Assembly: GCA_023053575.1 (NCBI GenBank)
Contig: JAKZAP010000009.1
Location: forward strand, 19,635,869 to 19,699,868
Source of the DNA: Branchinecta lynchi
Lineage: Eukaryota; Arthropoda; Branchiopoda; Anostraca; Branchinectidae
Direction of reading: 5' to 3'
DNA: 64,000 nt
The notes under the pieces were generated by a model, which was not told the DNA's origin, did not search any database, and saw only the letters and a list, made by a program, of their open reading frames with translations. A program made the position numbers and the translations under genes. This document shows positions 22,915 through 33,790 of the stretch, piece by piece (the first letter of the stretch is position 1; every line of letters starts with the position of its first letter).

Positions 22915-22958
22915 CAGCCTGACGAGGACCCTTGCCAAGTAGGGCCGAAATATCGCTG
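22915..22958 (+). ncRNA. Hammerhead ribozyme motif, copy 1
   Basis: In order: stem I strand CAGC, core CTGACGA, stem II GGACCCTT...TAGGGCC (one bulge), GAAA core, a minimal palindromic stem III ATAT, cleavage-site C, and stem I partner GCTG. Conserved core positions (CUGANGA, GAAA, H17=C) are all present. Hammerheads with tiny palindromic stem III are known in Penelope-like elements and retrozymes, where they act as dimers. It lies inside the Polinton, next to the inserted LINE. Confidence 0.55.
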
Positions 22959-23049
22959 ATGAAGAATCATAGCTGACGTATCCGTTGTAAACACTGTTTT
23001 AATCATAAAAAAACTGCGCTCATACATCGAAAGCCGGCATAAAAATGTG

Positions 23050-24280
23050 CCTTAATTAAAAAAAGAAGTCTTAATACTAGCCATATTACCCGACCTAAAA
23101 TATTTAAGGAAAGGGGAAACTAAAAGAGTCTGATGCAAAGCAACCGTGTTAAAAATCCGAGCTAAATTTTTTCTAGAAAAATAATCACGTAGTGAAACTA
23201 CAGCACCAAAACTAGCCGCAATCCTTGAACCCACATCATTAACAATAAGAGTCCTAGTAAGAGACAGAGTTGTACCATAAAGGACGCCAAGATATCTCAT
23301 ATAATCAATGGGTTTTAGGGCTAGACCCCCAACCACCATACAAAAAATTACTATCTACAATTTCCGACGGCTTAGGGCCAAAAATAATAAACTGGGATTT
23401 CTCTGGTCGGATATTATAACCATGTTGCTTTAAACAATCAAAAATAAAATCAAGGTTCTGTTGAAGAGCCGGCAAAGATCGACTTATAAGCAACAGGTCA
23501 TCGGCATAAGCGATCCACAAAGCAATAAAACCTTGACAAAAAACAAAAGAAGTACCAATACCATTAAAACAAGAAACTACTGTAATCTTAAAAATACTAG
23601 GCGATAGCATACTACCCTGCCTTTAACCTCTATTTAATTTGACGCTATGATCCGAGAATGTACCCTTCCAAGAGATCCTTATTCGTGACAATTATACCAT
23701 TGGCGTAATACTACAACCACACGAGGTGACACTCCGTTACGCAGGAGGGAATATAACGCCCAAGAATGTAAAACACTGTCGCAAGCAGAAGCAAGGTCAA
23801 GAGCAACGGCATACACACGATAAAAAAAATAACAAGAAGAAAGGATTCTAGACAGAAGAGTATGAGCCACATCAATACTAAGACCTTTCCGGAAACTACC
23901 TGATTTAAAACTTGGCCACAAGAATTTAAAAAAGGATTTAAAACAGGTTCGAAAAGCTTACTTATATGGCAGAACACTGTGATAGGCCGAAAACAGCTGC
24001 AAAGCCCTGGGTTACCACCTTTTTTAAGGAGAGGAGTTGTCGTAGATTTACAGAAACTAGAAGGAACTACCCCACACCGAAGAATAACATAAAACAAAAT
24101 AGCCAACAGAGAAATAGCAGCAGGAGAAGCCCATTTCAAATTGTTTAAATGAATTCCATCCATATCTTGAGATTGTTTGCTTTTTAATTTTTTAATCCCT
24201 TCCTTAACAATTTCATCTGTTATTATAACCTCATCTAACTCATGCTTTAAAATGTCATCATGCTTTAAAATTTCATCTGT
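23050..24280 (-). pseudogene. Broken LINE inserted in the Polinton
   Basis: Minus strand. KQSQDMDGIHLNNLKWASP opens the RT (about 24190-24120), GNPGLCSCFRPITVFCHISK follows, then LDLASACDSVLHSW, WIAYADDLLLISRS (about 23500) and a thumb with YMRYLGVLYG. Fragments lie in at least three frames, with a damaged GVRQG region near 23600-23650. Endonuclease and 3' tail were not identified. It interrupts the Polinton protease start, so it is younger than the Polinton. Confidence 0.75.
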
Positions 24281-24342
24281 TTGGGTAGCGTATCTACAGA
24301 GAAAACACCTCTAAAATGCGGCAGATTTCCTACTTCATCCAT
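24281..24342 (-). pseudogene. N-terminal remnant of a Polinton adenain-like protease
   Basis: The minus strand from 24342 encodes MDEVGNLPHFRGVFSVDTLP and is then cut off near the LINE junction. The FxGVFxxDxLP pattern resembles the start of the Ulp1/adenovirus-type maturation protease of Polintons; the His, Asp and Cys catalytic segments are not present here or left of the LINE. The piece is short, so this rests mainly on context. Confidence 0.4.
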
Positions 24343-24372
24343 AATATCAAATTAGTTATAGGTCTTACTCTA

Positions 24373-24840
24373 CTTTTGCTTCTTTTTGAATTCCCCGTTT
24401 TTTGAATGGGTTTGTCTACCACGTACACCATTACCCACAGCTCTTTGTGTACCAGGAAGTTTTAGCGCTCCACCTGTGTTGGTTATTTTATCCACTATTT
24501 TCTTACCAGCGAATGTACCTAAAGCAGCAACTCCACTTGTTAAAGCTCCCTTGCCAAGTGTAATTGATAGCGGTATTAAAAATGGAAGTAATCCACCTTT
24601 CTGAGTCGTTTCCCTCATCTGCTTGTATGACATATCAGTATCACACCCTTTGTCATTACTTTTAAGTTTTTCAATTTTATCGTTCTGTCGTTTACGTAAA
24701 AGTAGTTTTACTGGTTCTCGTTCATTCTGTTAATTATGACTAACACGAATCTGACATTTTTGTTTCGCGTCAAAACATTTCTTCAGCTTCGCTTTTTGCA
24801 GACTTGATAAAGAAACTGCAGATTGAAATGTTCCGTCCAT
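24373..24840 (-). pseudogene. Small basic/hydrophobic Polinton protein (virion-type), one internal stop
   Basis: From an ATG at 24838-24840 the frame runs about 150 codons with a single TAA (24730-24732). The N-terminal part is basic and coiled (LQKAKLKKC..., LLLRKRQNDKIEKLKS). The middle is SYKQMRETTQKGGLLPFL, followed by a hydrophobic glycine-rich stretch (GKGALTSGVAALGTFAGKKI) and a basic tail. This KG-x-S-x2-Q-x5-K-x-GG-LP layout recurs in short proteins of Polinton-like elements and adintoviruses, usually taken as minor virion proteins. Function is inferred only. Confidence 0.5.
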
Positions 24841-24870
24841 TTATTAGAGAATAAATTTATCTTATAAAGT

Positions 24871-25487
24871 TTATTTACCAGCCATCATTTTTTCTATTCT
24901 GGAAACGAATGGTTTGTCAACCCGTTTTTGCTCTAGAAGCCTTTTTAAAACATTTACTACTGCTCTTTCAATATTATTGATATGTATTTGTTGGTCAGCA
25001 ATCTTTGCTTCAATTATATTGTTATGGGTGTGTTGACCAAGAAGCTTTTTGCTATAATCTAAAAGATTCGTAGTTAACGTTGCTAAATTAACAGCATCAG
25101 TTTTGTTTCTAGGGTTTTGAACATTTGTTATCAATTGGTTCTCAGCGTAAATTTCTTTATCATTGACTCGAATATTTCTTTTACAAATAACCCTTTATCT
25201 TTAATCCTTACCAATAAATTATCAGGAGAACCATGTACAGCAGTTGATCTGTTGATATCTTCGCTAAAGTACTGATTTGTCCCCACTTGTTCTGCGGTAA
25301 TTTCTTGTTTAAATTGGTTCAAAATAATAGTCATAGATCTGAAACTAATAGCGTCCTGATCTGCTTTCGCATCCCCTAAATTAATAATTCTCTTATCTTG
25401 TATGTTAATATTACCGTTGTCTTCAGTAACTCTCTTTTCATTCGATTCGTTACTAACCTTTTTTCCAAAACTACCGAATCTATTCAT
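24871..25487 (-). pseudogene. Fibre-like Polinton protein with two ITNV-P-DAV motifs, one frameshift
   Basis: The first part (25487-25131, 118 codons) starts MNRFGSFGKKV and carries DKRIINLGDAKADQDAI. The second (25134-24871) starts ITNVQNPRNKTDAVNL and ends in a long helical, probably coiled-coil, segment (NIIEAKIADQQIHINNIERA). The frames meet within a few bases at 25131-25140, and the second lacks its own ATG, so a single frameshift probably split one gene. IxNVxxPxxxxDAVxxxxL motifs mark shaft starts in phage and viral tail fibres. I infer a virion fibre or attachment-type protein; sequence identity to any named family is untested. Confidence 0.5.
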
Positions 25488-25581
25488 TTATAACAGAACG
25501 AAATTATCTAGTAAACTTTTCAAAGTTGTTCCTGTAAATCAGATCTTTATCTTTTGTTTTTAAATCAATAAAGAAAAATCA

Positions 25582-26180
25582 TTAACCTTTCGTTGCAACC
25601 TCGAATTGTTTGAGATAGTTCTCATAGTCTATATTAGATACATGATTTTGTCTGATTAATTTTATTTCTTTTGTATTAGAACACCGAAATAATTCGAAAT
25701 ATTTACATTGAAGTCTTACCACTTTAGGCGTTTTATGATAGCTCTGTGATAAATAAACAATTGAGGAATTTTTCTTTCTTCCTTTTGTGAATAAATCTTC
25801 TATTTTCTCCTGGTCTTTTTCAGGAACAAATCATCCAAGATAATCAAGTTTTGTTCTTTAGGGTCTAGGTCTTCAACATCAATAATATCATTCAGGTCAT
25901 TACTTACTGATAAAATATTCACTTTACAATGAGATTCCAAAGTGCTTAAATTGTCTATAAGGTCTTTATATTTATCTTCTTCAGGATCTTTTGCATACAA
26001 TCATATTCGGTTGAAACAAACATATTCATAAATTAAATTCAAGAGTAGATTGGTATTTCCTGTTCCAGAACTTCCACAAATTAATAATCTAAATGGCCAC
26101 TGAGGTGCAAATTTGTGTTTATTCTGACAACTATTCTTTTCACTAAAATCATACACTTTGATCGGAGCCTTTTCACTCAT
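25582..26180 (-). pseudogene. Polinton A32-like (FtsK/HerA) packaging ATPase, broken
   Basis: From ATG 26180 the frame shows PFRLLICGSSGTGNTNLLLN, a Walker A region whose usual Lys is Asn. A TGA stop at about 26001-26003 follows, then a stretch to NLIILDDL (Walker B, about 25860-25840). A one-base loss shifts the frame there; beyond it SSIVYLSQSY (sensor-type motif) and a conserved tail run to a TAA at 25582-25584. At about 200 codons it is the usual family length. In Polintons this enzyme is thought to pump DNA into capsids. A missing Walker lysine, a stop and a frameshift mean this copy is dead. Confidence 0.75.
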
Positions 26181-26212
26181 TTATGAAGCAAAAATTTTAT
26201 TATAAGATTTAC

Positions 26213-26412
26213 CAACTACATACTTAAATTGTTTAACTATATACTTAAATTGCTTAACTATATACTTGAATTTTAACTATATACTTGAAATTGTTATCTA
26301 TATACTTGAACTGTTTAACTATATACTTGAATTGTTTAACTATATACTTGAATTGTTTAACTATATACTTGAAAAATTTAACTATACTTGAATTATTTAA
26401 CTATATACTTGA
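26213..26412. repeat. About 20-bp minisatellite
   Basis: Ten or so units of TTTAACTATATACTTGAATTG, some shortened, between the ATPase and polymerase remnants. It overlaps the very end of the polymerase frame. Confidence 0.8.
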
Positions 26413-27960
26413 ATTTTTAAGGTTATAACCTAAAGGCAAAGTTGTAAATTTCTCGCTTGATACTATCCTTTTATCATCCTTTGGATCTAATGCTTTTTTA
26501 TTCTGTTCTTCTAGAAACATATAGTGCTTGTATGATAGCAAATTATACTGGGTTACAGAAAGGTTTTCAATATTTACAAACAGTACATCCTTATAGTTTT
26601 GAATCGTAATTTTATCTTTAATTATATTCGTTTTTATTCGTTTCAGTCTTTTGCTAGCTTTTGATTGATCATGATAATCCTTCAAATAAGCATATACTTT
26701 TGATCGTAATCCAACAAACTCTGTCATAATGTATGATTAGTCACTCTGTCAGATGTATCAAATCTCTCATTCAAATCCTGTTTAATATCTTGATAAAAAA
26801 TCTTCAGTTTGTATATATAATATATAAAACTATCAGTATCCATATAACACAAATCAATTTTATCTCCATATTTAGGCTTCATATAATCATAATGGAATTC
26901 ATACATCAATAATTTGGATAGTTCTAATACAGCAAAATCGATGAACATTAGTTTGTCTAATTTTATCTTTTCCTTCGACTTTCTTCCCACTGAAAAGTTT
27001 TCACTGAAAATTATTTCATATTTAAAGTTGGGTTTCTTTATTATTTTTTCTCTTGTTTTATCATCGGCTATTATTTCCATATCCACTCGCTTCCTTACGT
27101 TTTTCATAGTTTTTTCAAAGCATGCATTATTCATAAGCCTAAAAAAATCCTTTTCAAAGTCATTTGTACCTTTAGTTCTAAGGGTTGTGTTGTGATCTAT
27201 ATATCCTTTTAAGTAAGCACTGGCAGTGAATCCTAGTATTCGGTGGACTCTTTTCAATATCAAACCTTTTTGTAAATAGAAATCTAGATTCCTGTGGTGA
27301 ACTAAATAGTTGTGCTTATCTAATAAAGTGGTACAAAGCTTACCATAAAATGTTCCGGTGCTAATGGTAAATATTTGTGTAATTCGTGTAGTTCTTTTGG
27401 ATATTCAAAATCTACTTCATATATAGCGCCCACATTCTGAAATTGCATCACTGAGGTAATATAATTTCTTAGATGGTTTTAATACTCGAATGACTCGTAT
27501 TTATTCCTTTCTTTAGTCATCTGGTATTGAAATGAAGTGAAAATTGGCCACCCATATAAATTATTTTTATCCAAATAATGGATTATTCTTATTATAGTTG
27601 CTCGCATATTTATTATTTACTTTTGCGTATCGCTTTATACATTGCGATACGCCACCTCGTATCCCCTTTTCAATGAATGTATACATATGTTCCTTCGAGA
27701 ATAACGGTAATTCTACTTTCGAATGTTTTAGGAAAGCATCTCAAGTTAATCCAGGTGCTGAGAAGTAATGAAGTGGATCCAAACCATAATTATGTATACA
27801 CACATTTCTGAAATTCTCTACGACATTGTTTTGACATTTTTAAGTTTCGCATACGTTTGCAATTCATTATACGTGTATTGCGGTAACCTTTGTATAATCG
27901 ATTCGTTGTTAGATTTATTCCTTTTAAAACGCTGGATCCCTTCTGTAATGTTCATCATTT
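26401..27960 (-). pseudogene. Polinton protein-primed DNA polymerase B, broken and lacking its exonuclease part
   Basis: Minus strand, several frames. A block near 27780-27620 (YGLDPLHYFSAPGL, KGIRGGVSQCIKRYAK) precedes motif A YLDKNNLYGW (about 27580-27550). Then comes IYEVDFEYPKELHELH (about 27430-27385), and the long open part 27330-26724 with FFRLMNNACFEKTMKN (motif B) and YMDTDSF (motif C). After a frame change at 26724-26727, MTEFVGLRSKVYAYL opens the C-terminal part. Defects include a stop for Trp after SAPGLT, at least two frameshifts and a deletion before the C-terminal part. The 3'-5' exonuclease domain is not visible; upstream is an unrelated segment (NITEGIQRFKRNKS...). It normally replicates the element from a terminal protein. 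Confidence 0.85.
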
Positions 27961-28251
27961 ATTAGGGGAATATTTTTATAATTGAGTTTCTCTCGATTGA
28001 GAAAACTTGATGTGAAGAAAATCATTTGATCGATATGCATTACACGAGGTAGACGCTATCTATATTTCCAACTTTGACGTAAAAGTTACCCAGATGGCGT
28101 CAATGTTGAGGTAGACGCTATTTATATTTCCAACTTTGAGGCACAAGATTGAGAAAAAGTTACCTAGATGGCGTCAATCTTGGTGTTTCGAAGTCATTTA
28201 GTCTAGAGCTACCCTCAATGGATATTTTTAAACAATTTAATTATGTTATAA

Positions 28252-28672
28252 ATGGAAGAATTAGAAAAGAAAATGTTTGTGTATTGCCGAAGCTATAAGT
28301 ATTACAATAATATTAGTAATTTCTTACTTTTATCCGAATTTCTCTTCTCAGCAGCGGGATTAAGTGCGTTTCTTCTATTACCTCTTGCATCGCTAAGTCT
28401 GGGTGCTGTCATTATTGAAAAAAATTGAAGAGCAGTTAAGCATTGCTGATAGAAAAGCAGAATATAAGACTAACTACAATTTCTATACTGAATTGTTGTC
28501 ATTGCTAAAATGCGGGTAATTAACAATTGAGGAGGTAATTCACCGTGAAATTGAAATGCGTAAAACCTTTAGATTTTTTCCTCACGAAAAATACAAGAAA
28601 CAAGTCCGTCTAAATGGTTATAAATCTTGTAATAAGTCTATAAAAAGTCAAGAGAAATTACCAAAAATGTAA
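28252..28672 (+). pseudogene. Polinton membrane-type protein of unknown function, broken
   Basis: From ATG 28252 the frame reads MEELEKKMFVYCRSYKYYNN, then a hydrophobic hairpin (FLLLSEFLFSAAGLSAFLLL) and SLGAVIIEKN-stop. One base off, the frame resumes as a charged helical domain (IEEQLSIADRKAEYKTN...) with one more stop and ends ...KLPKM. A hydrophobic N-terminal pair of segments plus a helical EExxxREIE region recurs in uncharacterised Polinton proteins as I remember them. It runs opposite to the polymerase. Confidence 0.45.
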
Positions 28673-28685
28673 AATGTTTGCAAAA

Positions 28686-28891
28686 CCTCCCACCCAGATG
28701 TTTATTTGTCGTCTTATTTTTTTTTAGAGAGTCCGGGGTGCCCCGTGAGGGGGGGAAACCCTCTGAGTTTTTTTTGTTCGCCATCGCTCACCATTAACCT
28801 CAAGTTGATGGTGGTATTCGATCTCACGACATCGTTGATTCAGTGGTTAATCTAAGATGTGCAACATCTTAGACCACTACCCCAAGGGGCC
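28686..28891 (-). mobile_element. tRNA-derived SINE inside the Polinton
   Basis: On the minus strand the head CCCCTTGGGGTAGTGG contains an A-box-like motif, and GAGATCGAATACC a B-box-like one. A 9-bp perfect hairpin (CTAAGATGT-TGC-ACATCTTAG) sits where the anticodon arm would be. The tail ends in T/A-rich runs. TGCAAAA is duplicated on both sides (28679-28685, 28892-28898), fitting a retrotransposed copy. Confidence 0.55.
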
Positions 28892-29254
28892 TGCAAAATT
28901 TCCGCAACGAAATGTTTTGTGATGTGAATACATATGTCATCTAATGCGCAATGAGATTTCTTGTTTTTTGTTGCCCTAAGTGCTTTATCGGTACTAGAGG
29001 TAGAATTGTTGTATACGTCGAGGAGATTTTAATCTGATGATATGATAAATATCGAATCGAGGGAACCAAGTTTATATAATGGAACAACTGCTGATATTGA
29101 AATAAGTTTAACATTGAAAGACGCTCAACCTGTAGCATATAATGCTACTGTGTTCTATATTATGAAAGAGAAGCTACATTAGATATTATCAATAAAAATA
29201 TGTATGTGAGTTTGTGAGTTTGGATTTTTATTTAATAGAATCATCCGCTAATAA

Positions 29255-29607
29255 ATGGAGTCCGCAAGGGAAGTCTTGAATACAATTAGAATAAACAAAT
29301 ACAATGAGACAATCAAAAAAGAATCTTTGGTATTAGGAAAGAATATAATATATACAAAATGAGAATTGCTAAACCAAAATACGGCGATAAGCTGGTTGTA
29401 GTCATTAATCATAATGACAAATCATGTGATTTGTTTATAACTCAGAAATATAATGCCATTGCTAACGAATTACTTTCAATGAAAAAATTTAGTTTTGCAA
29501 TCGATTGTACGGGAAAACAAGAACAAAGAAACATACGTGGATTTATAACTGTTTACTCAGTAGTAGTTTATATTATACCGTTATTTTTTTTTATAGTACA
29601 TATATGA
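29255..29607 (+). pseudogene. Small Polinton protein next to the right TIR, frameshifted
   Basis: From ATG 29255 (MESAREVLNTIRINKYNETI...) the frame stops at about 29361. The overlapping +2 frame continues with MRIAKPKYGDKLVVVINHND, then ITQKYNAIANELL, and reads into the TIR. The K-x-KYG-x-K-VVV pattern resembles small single-domain proteins found beside DNA transposons, but I cannot name the family. Probably one broken gene of about 100 codons. Confidence 0.35.
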
Positions 29608-29796
29608 ATAGTTTATTGAGATTAAAGGGTAATATGTTCATTTCTGGAGGCCTTTATTTTTTAATTAGGAAAATAGATTTTTTTCTGAAAAGAGGGTTAA
29701 TTTGATATATAATATATAAAATTGGTAAATCTCATGTAATTAGGGGTTTATTTTATTGGGGGTTGGGTGGGGTGGGAGCCCTCTTTCTATACTACT

Positions 29797-31120
29797 CGCA
29801 TGACTCAATATTCCGGATTCCCCTCCTTCAAACCCTACCCCCAAAGATTATCATATTGAGGATTTTTCTTATGCTAGGTCAGTTTGACCGGGTCCCTGAT
29901 ATGCCTGCCAAGTTTCGTCATGAAAATCCCCAAGAAACGGAATTCCGAGAACCCCCCCCCCCTCAAGTTTCCAGATCCAGTCAAATTGTGTAAAAGATTG
30001 ACATGGAGCAGATGTTTGTTCTTCCCAGCAAGTTTCACTCCGATCCCTTCAATCTAGCCGTTCTTCGAGATTTCTGCCCCCCCCCCCCCCCAAACTCCCC
30101 CACGGTTCCCGTAGCCAATCTATTTCAGTAAATGATTTACCTAGAACATCTGTTTGTTCTTCCCACAAAGTTCCATCCCGATCTCTCCATTCCATTCTGA
30201 GCGGGTCACGTATTTCCCCCCCCCCCACTAGTTGCCGGATCCGGTCCGGATGTGAAAAGATAACCAGAGAAATGTTCTCTGTTAAATTCTTAAATTTCAC
30301 TAGAATTCGATAACCCGTTCACAAGTTACACATGACTGAATATTCCGGATTCCCCTCCCTCCACTCCCCCCCACCATTATCTGATCGACGCAATTTTTAT
30401 TTTGAAGTCATTTTGATCGGGTCCCTGACGTGCCTGCCAAGTTTCATCGTGAAAACCCCAAAACCGCTATCACCGGAATTCCGCCCCCCCCCCCTAAGTG
30501 TCCGGGTCCAGTACAATTGTCTAAACGATTTATCTAGAGCAGATGCTTGTTATTCCCAGTAATTTTCACTCCGACCCTCCATTCTAACCTTTTGTTCAAA
30601 TTTTCGGTCTCCCCCGCCCCAACTCCCCCTGGCTGCCGAATCCGGTCTAGACGTTAAACAGGACATCACAGATATATAATCTATTCAGTTATTAAGTTTC
30701 ATTAGAATCCGATCACCCGTTCGAAAGTTACACACTGCTCAATTTCCCGGATTCCCCTGCCCTCCACTCCCCCCCAAAATGGTCGGATCGGAAAACTGAT
30801 TATTTCTAAGTTTGTTTGGTCGGATCTGTAATATGCCTGCCAAGTTTCATGGTCCTAGCACATCTGGAAGTAACCTTACTCGACAAAGTGTGACAAATGC
30901 CCTCAACTTTCAAGTTTCCAGCGCCCTCCACTCCCCCGCATATGGTCGGATCGGGAAACTGATTATTTCCAGGCTAGTTTGGTCGGGTCCCTGATATGCC
31001 TGCCAAGTTTCATTGTCCTAGCACATCTGGAAGTACCCTAACTCGAAAAAGTGTGACAAAAATTTCGGACCGACCGACAGACGTATATGGAACTTGAGCC
31101 AGAGGCTGCAAGTCCCATAA
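29797..31120 (+). repeat. R2 family, right part beyond the Polinton
   Basis: About three tandem units of roughly 400 bp. Each has AATATTCCGGATTCCCCTCC, GGTCGGGTCCCTGATATGCC, TGCCAAGTTTCATCGTCC and runs of C. It ends with TATGGAACTTG...GCAAGTCCCATA (31085-31119), a decayed form of the R2 terminal palindrome. Confidence 0.65.
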
Positions 31121-32409
31121 AAACAGGAAGGACAGGATCCGTGTTTTTGAAATTGTTTCCTATATTTGTTTCCTGGCCCCAACAGTTCTACCACTGTAAA
31201 AATGCAGCAATTCAAAGGGATTGGTATTTTCTCACTCTTTATCAAGATCAATTTTGAGCTAGTTTGTTTAGCAACGGCTAAAAAATTAGCACAAACGGCT
31301 GAAAAAAAAAGTGCCGACTTACTTTAGAACAAAGATAAATGGGAAATAGTCTTTACAGACTACTCATTGGGATTCAAAATCGTTAATGTGTATTTTCGGA
31401 AATTTAAAGTAAAAGGCATTATAATCCGACTGCAAAAAAGGCAGGACCACGAAAACATATGCAAGTCTAACTTACCACTGAAGCTCTTGGCTTCGGCGGG
31501 GATTTCGTAGGTCTCCTCAACCTGCTCAACGTTCTTGAGTTGCAGGGTGTGTGGTGGGACCTTTGGGGTCTTCATCTAGATTTTGCTTCAGTCCACATCT
31601 CTCTGGGGGCGGAAGGGACCAGCGGAGGCCTGCGAAGGTTTAAACTTTAAAGTCTTCGATTCATGTGGGCCGAGAAGGTGGGAGACACCATCATTTTTCG
31701 ATGGGTGGAATTTTTTTGAACACACTGTTACTTTTTTTTTTCCCCAATCCTCACGGTAGCCAACGTTATGCACACATTACTTGACACACAAATTTCTTGA
31801 TTAAAACAACTAAGTATATCACAATGTGGACGTTTAAATATGTCGGAAGAAGAAATCATCGGCCAGTTTTACATTTTTAGTCTCGGAAGCTGAATATTAT
31901 TTACCTCAGTTTCAGAATCTTCAAAAAATCACTATAACAAATTTTGTATAATTTACGGCGTTTGTTTCTTGTGATCTAGTTTACATCCTTAATTCTTTGG
32001 ACTTACGGGAATTAACAAGAAAAACAGAAAACAAAATACTTCAAGAAATTGATAATGGAAATAATTATTTTAATTTTTCTACACATTTTCCATATGCCTG
32101 CCACACAAAAATTTTTTGTTAGATCCAAAGTCAAACTATGATTCCATCCTAGGGGGGGGGGGGGCTTCCAACCCGCGCCGCTAGATGACCCAGCGGTCAG
32201 ATCAAATCGTGGCTTCATCTTGGGTCTTGGGTGGGGGGTTCTAGACGTTGCAAGTGCTAGAATGCTTCTGATATAACTCCTTTAAGATAAGATTAAAATG
32301 AAAACAAAACAGGAACACAAAGTCGCGGTATTAAATAAAACGACAAAGCTCAGCTGCTGAATATTTCTTTTCTCTGCGGGTACGGTAGACGGTAACGGGC
32401 ATCATGGGT

Positions 32410-32700
32410 GGCCCGAAGTGGTTGGGGGGGGGGGGGGGGGGGGGGGCGGGGTAGATTCATCCCCCCACACACCCTACCCCGTCTTTTGCTAAGTCGAATC
32501 AGAAATTTATTTTGGCTTACAAGGATCTGTACAAGGTTGTGTGCATGGACTGTGGTTCAAACTTTGACTGGAAGTGGAAAAGAAGGCATGGAATTTTTAA
32601 ACATAATGGAAAAGCCATCAGAATTCATATGACAGGAGACCCGCGTAACAAGTGTTCCAAGAACAGTGGACAAATTACAATTACAAAGCTAGGTTGAGTT
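32410..32700 (+). other. Poly-G tract and short zinc-finger-like frame
   Basis: A G run of over 20 at 32425-32446 is followed by a frame (32512-32697) encoding VVCMDCGSNFDWKWKRRHG...IRIHMTGD. The Cys-x2-Cys and His residues hint at a BED-type finger such as those in transposase N-termini, but it is too short to assign. Confidence 0.25.
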
Positions 32701-32924
32701 GGGTAAAACGCTTGAAAAAGACAAGGAAGATTTTAGTATTCACCCGAAATTTGTTTCCCAGGACACGATGGTTTCTGCAGACAATGGAATAGCTCATTCA
32801 GGTCGGGAGGAGAATTTTAGGCCTCTATGCTAGTGTTAAGGCACATCTGAAATCCTTCGTAAAATTCCACAGTCTGTCATATGAAAATACTACAACTCCA
32901 AAATGATCTCTTTTCGGATACGTA

Positions 32925-33790
32925 AGTGGAGGGATACCTATGACGCCGCAAAAGTTGTCCATCCGTTCATCCGTCCGTCTGTGAGCACGTGCACTGTTAA
33001 AGGGAATGAGATATCTTGATGAAACTTGTTGTGAGGGTTCTTTGGTTTAGGGTAAGATCGAATTAGTGGATTGGCTCTATAGCCCTATATTTAGGGGCGG
33101 GGTTTCAAATTAAGGGACAAACAAAATATTTATAAACAGGTAATGTGATGGTCGTTTATGGGGATTTTTAAAAGCAAAAGTTCTATTGAAGTTGATTAGA
33201 TTTTAGATTTAGGGATAAGAAGACGTGCGGAACACAAATCATTTCCACCCGGACAACTAGTTCACCTGGAATCCGGACAAAACCGGAAAATCTGTTAAAA
33301 GCAAAAGATTTACTTTATATTGATTAGATGACAGTCAGGGGTAAGAATAGACTCTGAATCCGTATATTACAATCATTCTTAACCCGAGCATGTGGTTCGT
33401 CTGGAATACAGCTGAAACCCGGAAATTTGTTATAAGTTAAAGATTTATTTGAAGTTGATTAGATGTTCGTTATACGGATACGGAGATCCGCTGAATTCGT
33501 TTCTGAACTTTCTTTTTTGCTACACAAGTAGTTCGTTCGGAATTCGGCCGAAACCAGAAATTTGGAGGAAGTAAAGCAGGAAGTATCGATCAATATCGTC
33601 AAAATAGATATGGCATGCATAGAGGTATATCTTAACTGTTGTTGTCTCGGATGAGTAGCTACTGCAAAATTAATCTGTTTTCAAAGTGCAATAGTAAAAA
33701 TGTTCAAGGATCTGGCAAAGACAAGACCCAATTGTCTGGATCAAATATTAAGTTACTGGGATCCCATCGAAACCTTTGGTCTTGTTATGT
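32925..33790 (+). repeat. R1 family copy
   Basis: Starts near GATACGTAAGTGGAGGGATA and GTTGTCCATCCG. It contains three to four internal tandem units of about 125 bp (CCGGACAA..AGTTCG..CCGGAATCCGGC), and ends CTGGGATCCCATCGAAACCT with TTGGTCTTGTTA. Confidence 0.65.

Larger units (their letters stand above)
22447..29796. mobile_element. Polinton (Maverick) deletion derivative, 7.35 kb
   Basis: Terminal inverted repeats of about 250 bp (22447-22698 and 29547-29796) start AGTGGTATAGAAAG / AGTAGTATAGAAAG. They begin 5'-AG as in Polintons and are flanked by a 6-bp target duplication, CGCACG / CGCATG (22441-22446 and 29797-29802, one mismatch). The cargo fits Polintons: protein-primed DNA polymerase B, an A32-type packaging ATPase, a small virion-type protein, a protease start and a fibre-like protein. 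Integrase and major capsid genes were not found, and intact Polintons are about 15-20 kb, so a large part is deleted. Every recognised gene is broken. It inserted into an R2 repeat. Confidence 0.85.

Noticed and set aside
26213..26412. CRISPR-like array
   Set aside because: Units of about 20 bp are head-to-tail with no unique spacers, in a eukaryotic transposon; it is a minisatellite.
28840..28893. Functional tRNA gene
   Set aside because: The anticodon arm is a 9-bp stem with a 3-nt loop, and acceptor pairing is poor; the flanking duplication supports a SINE.
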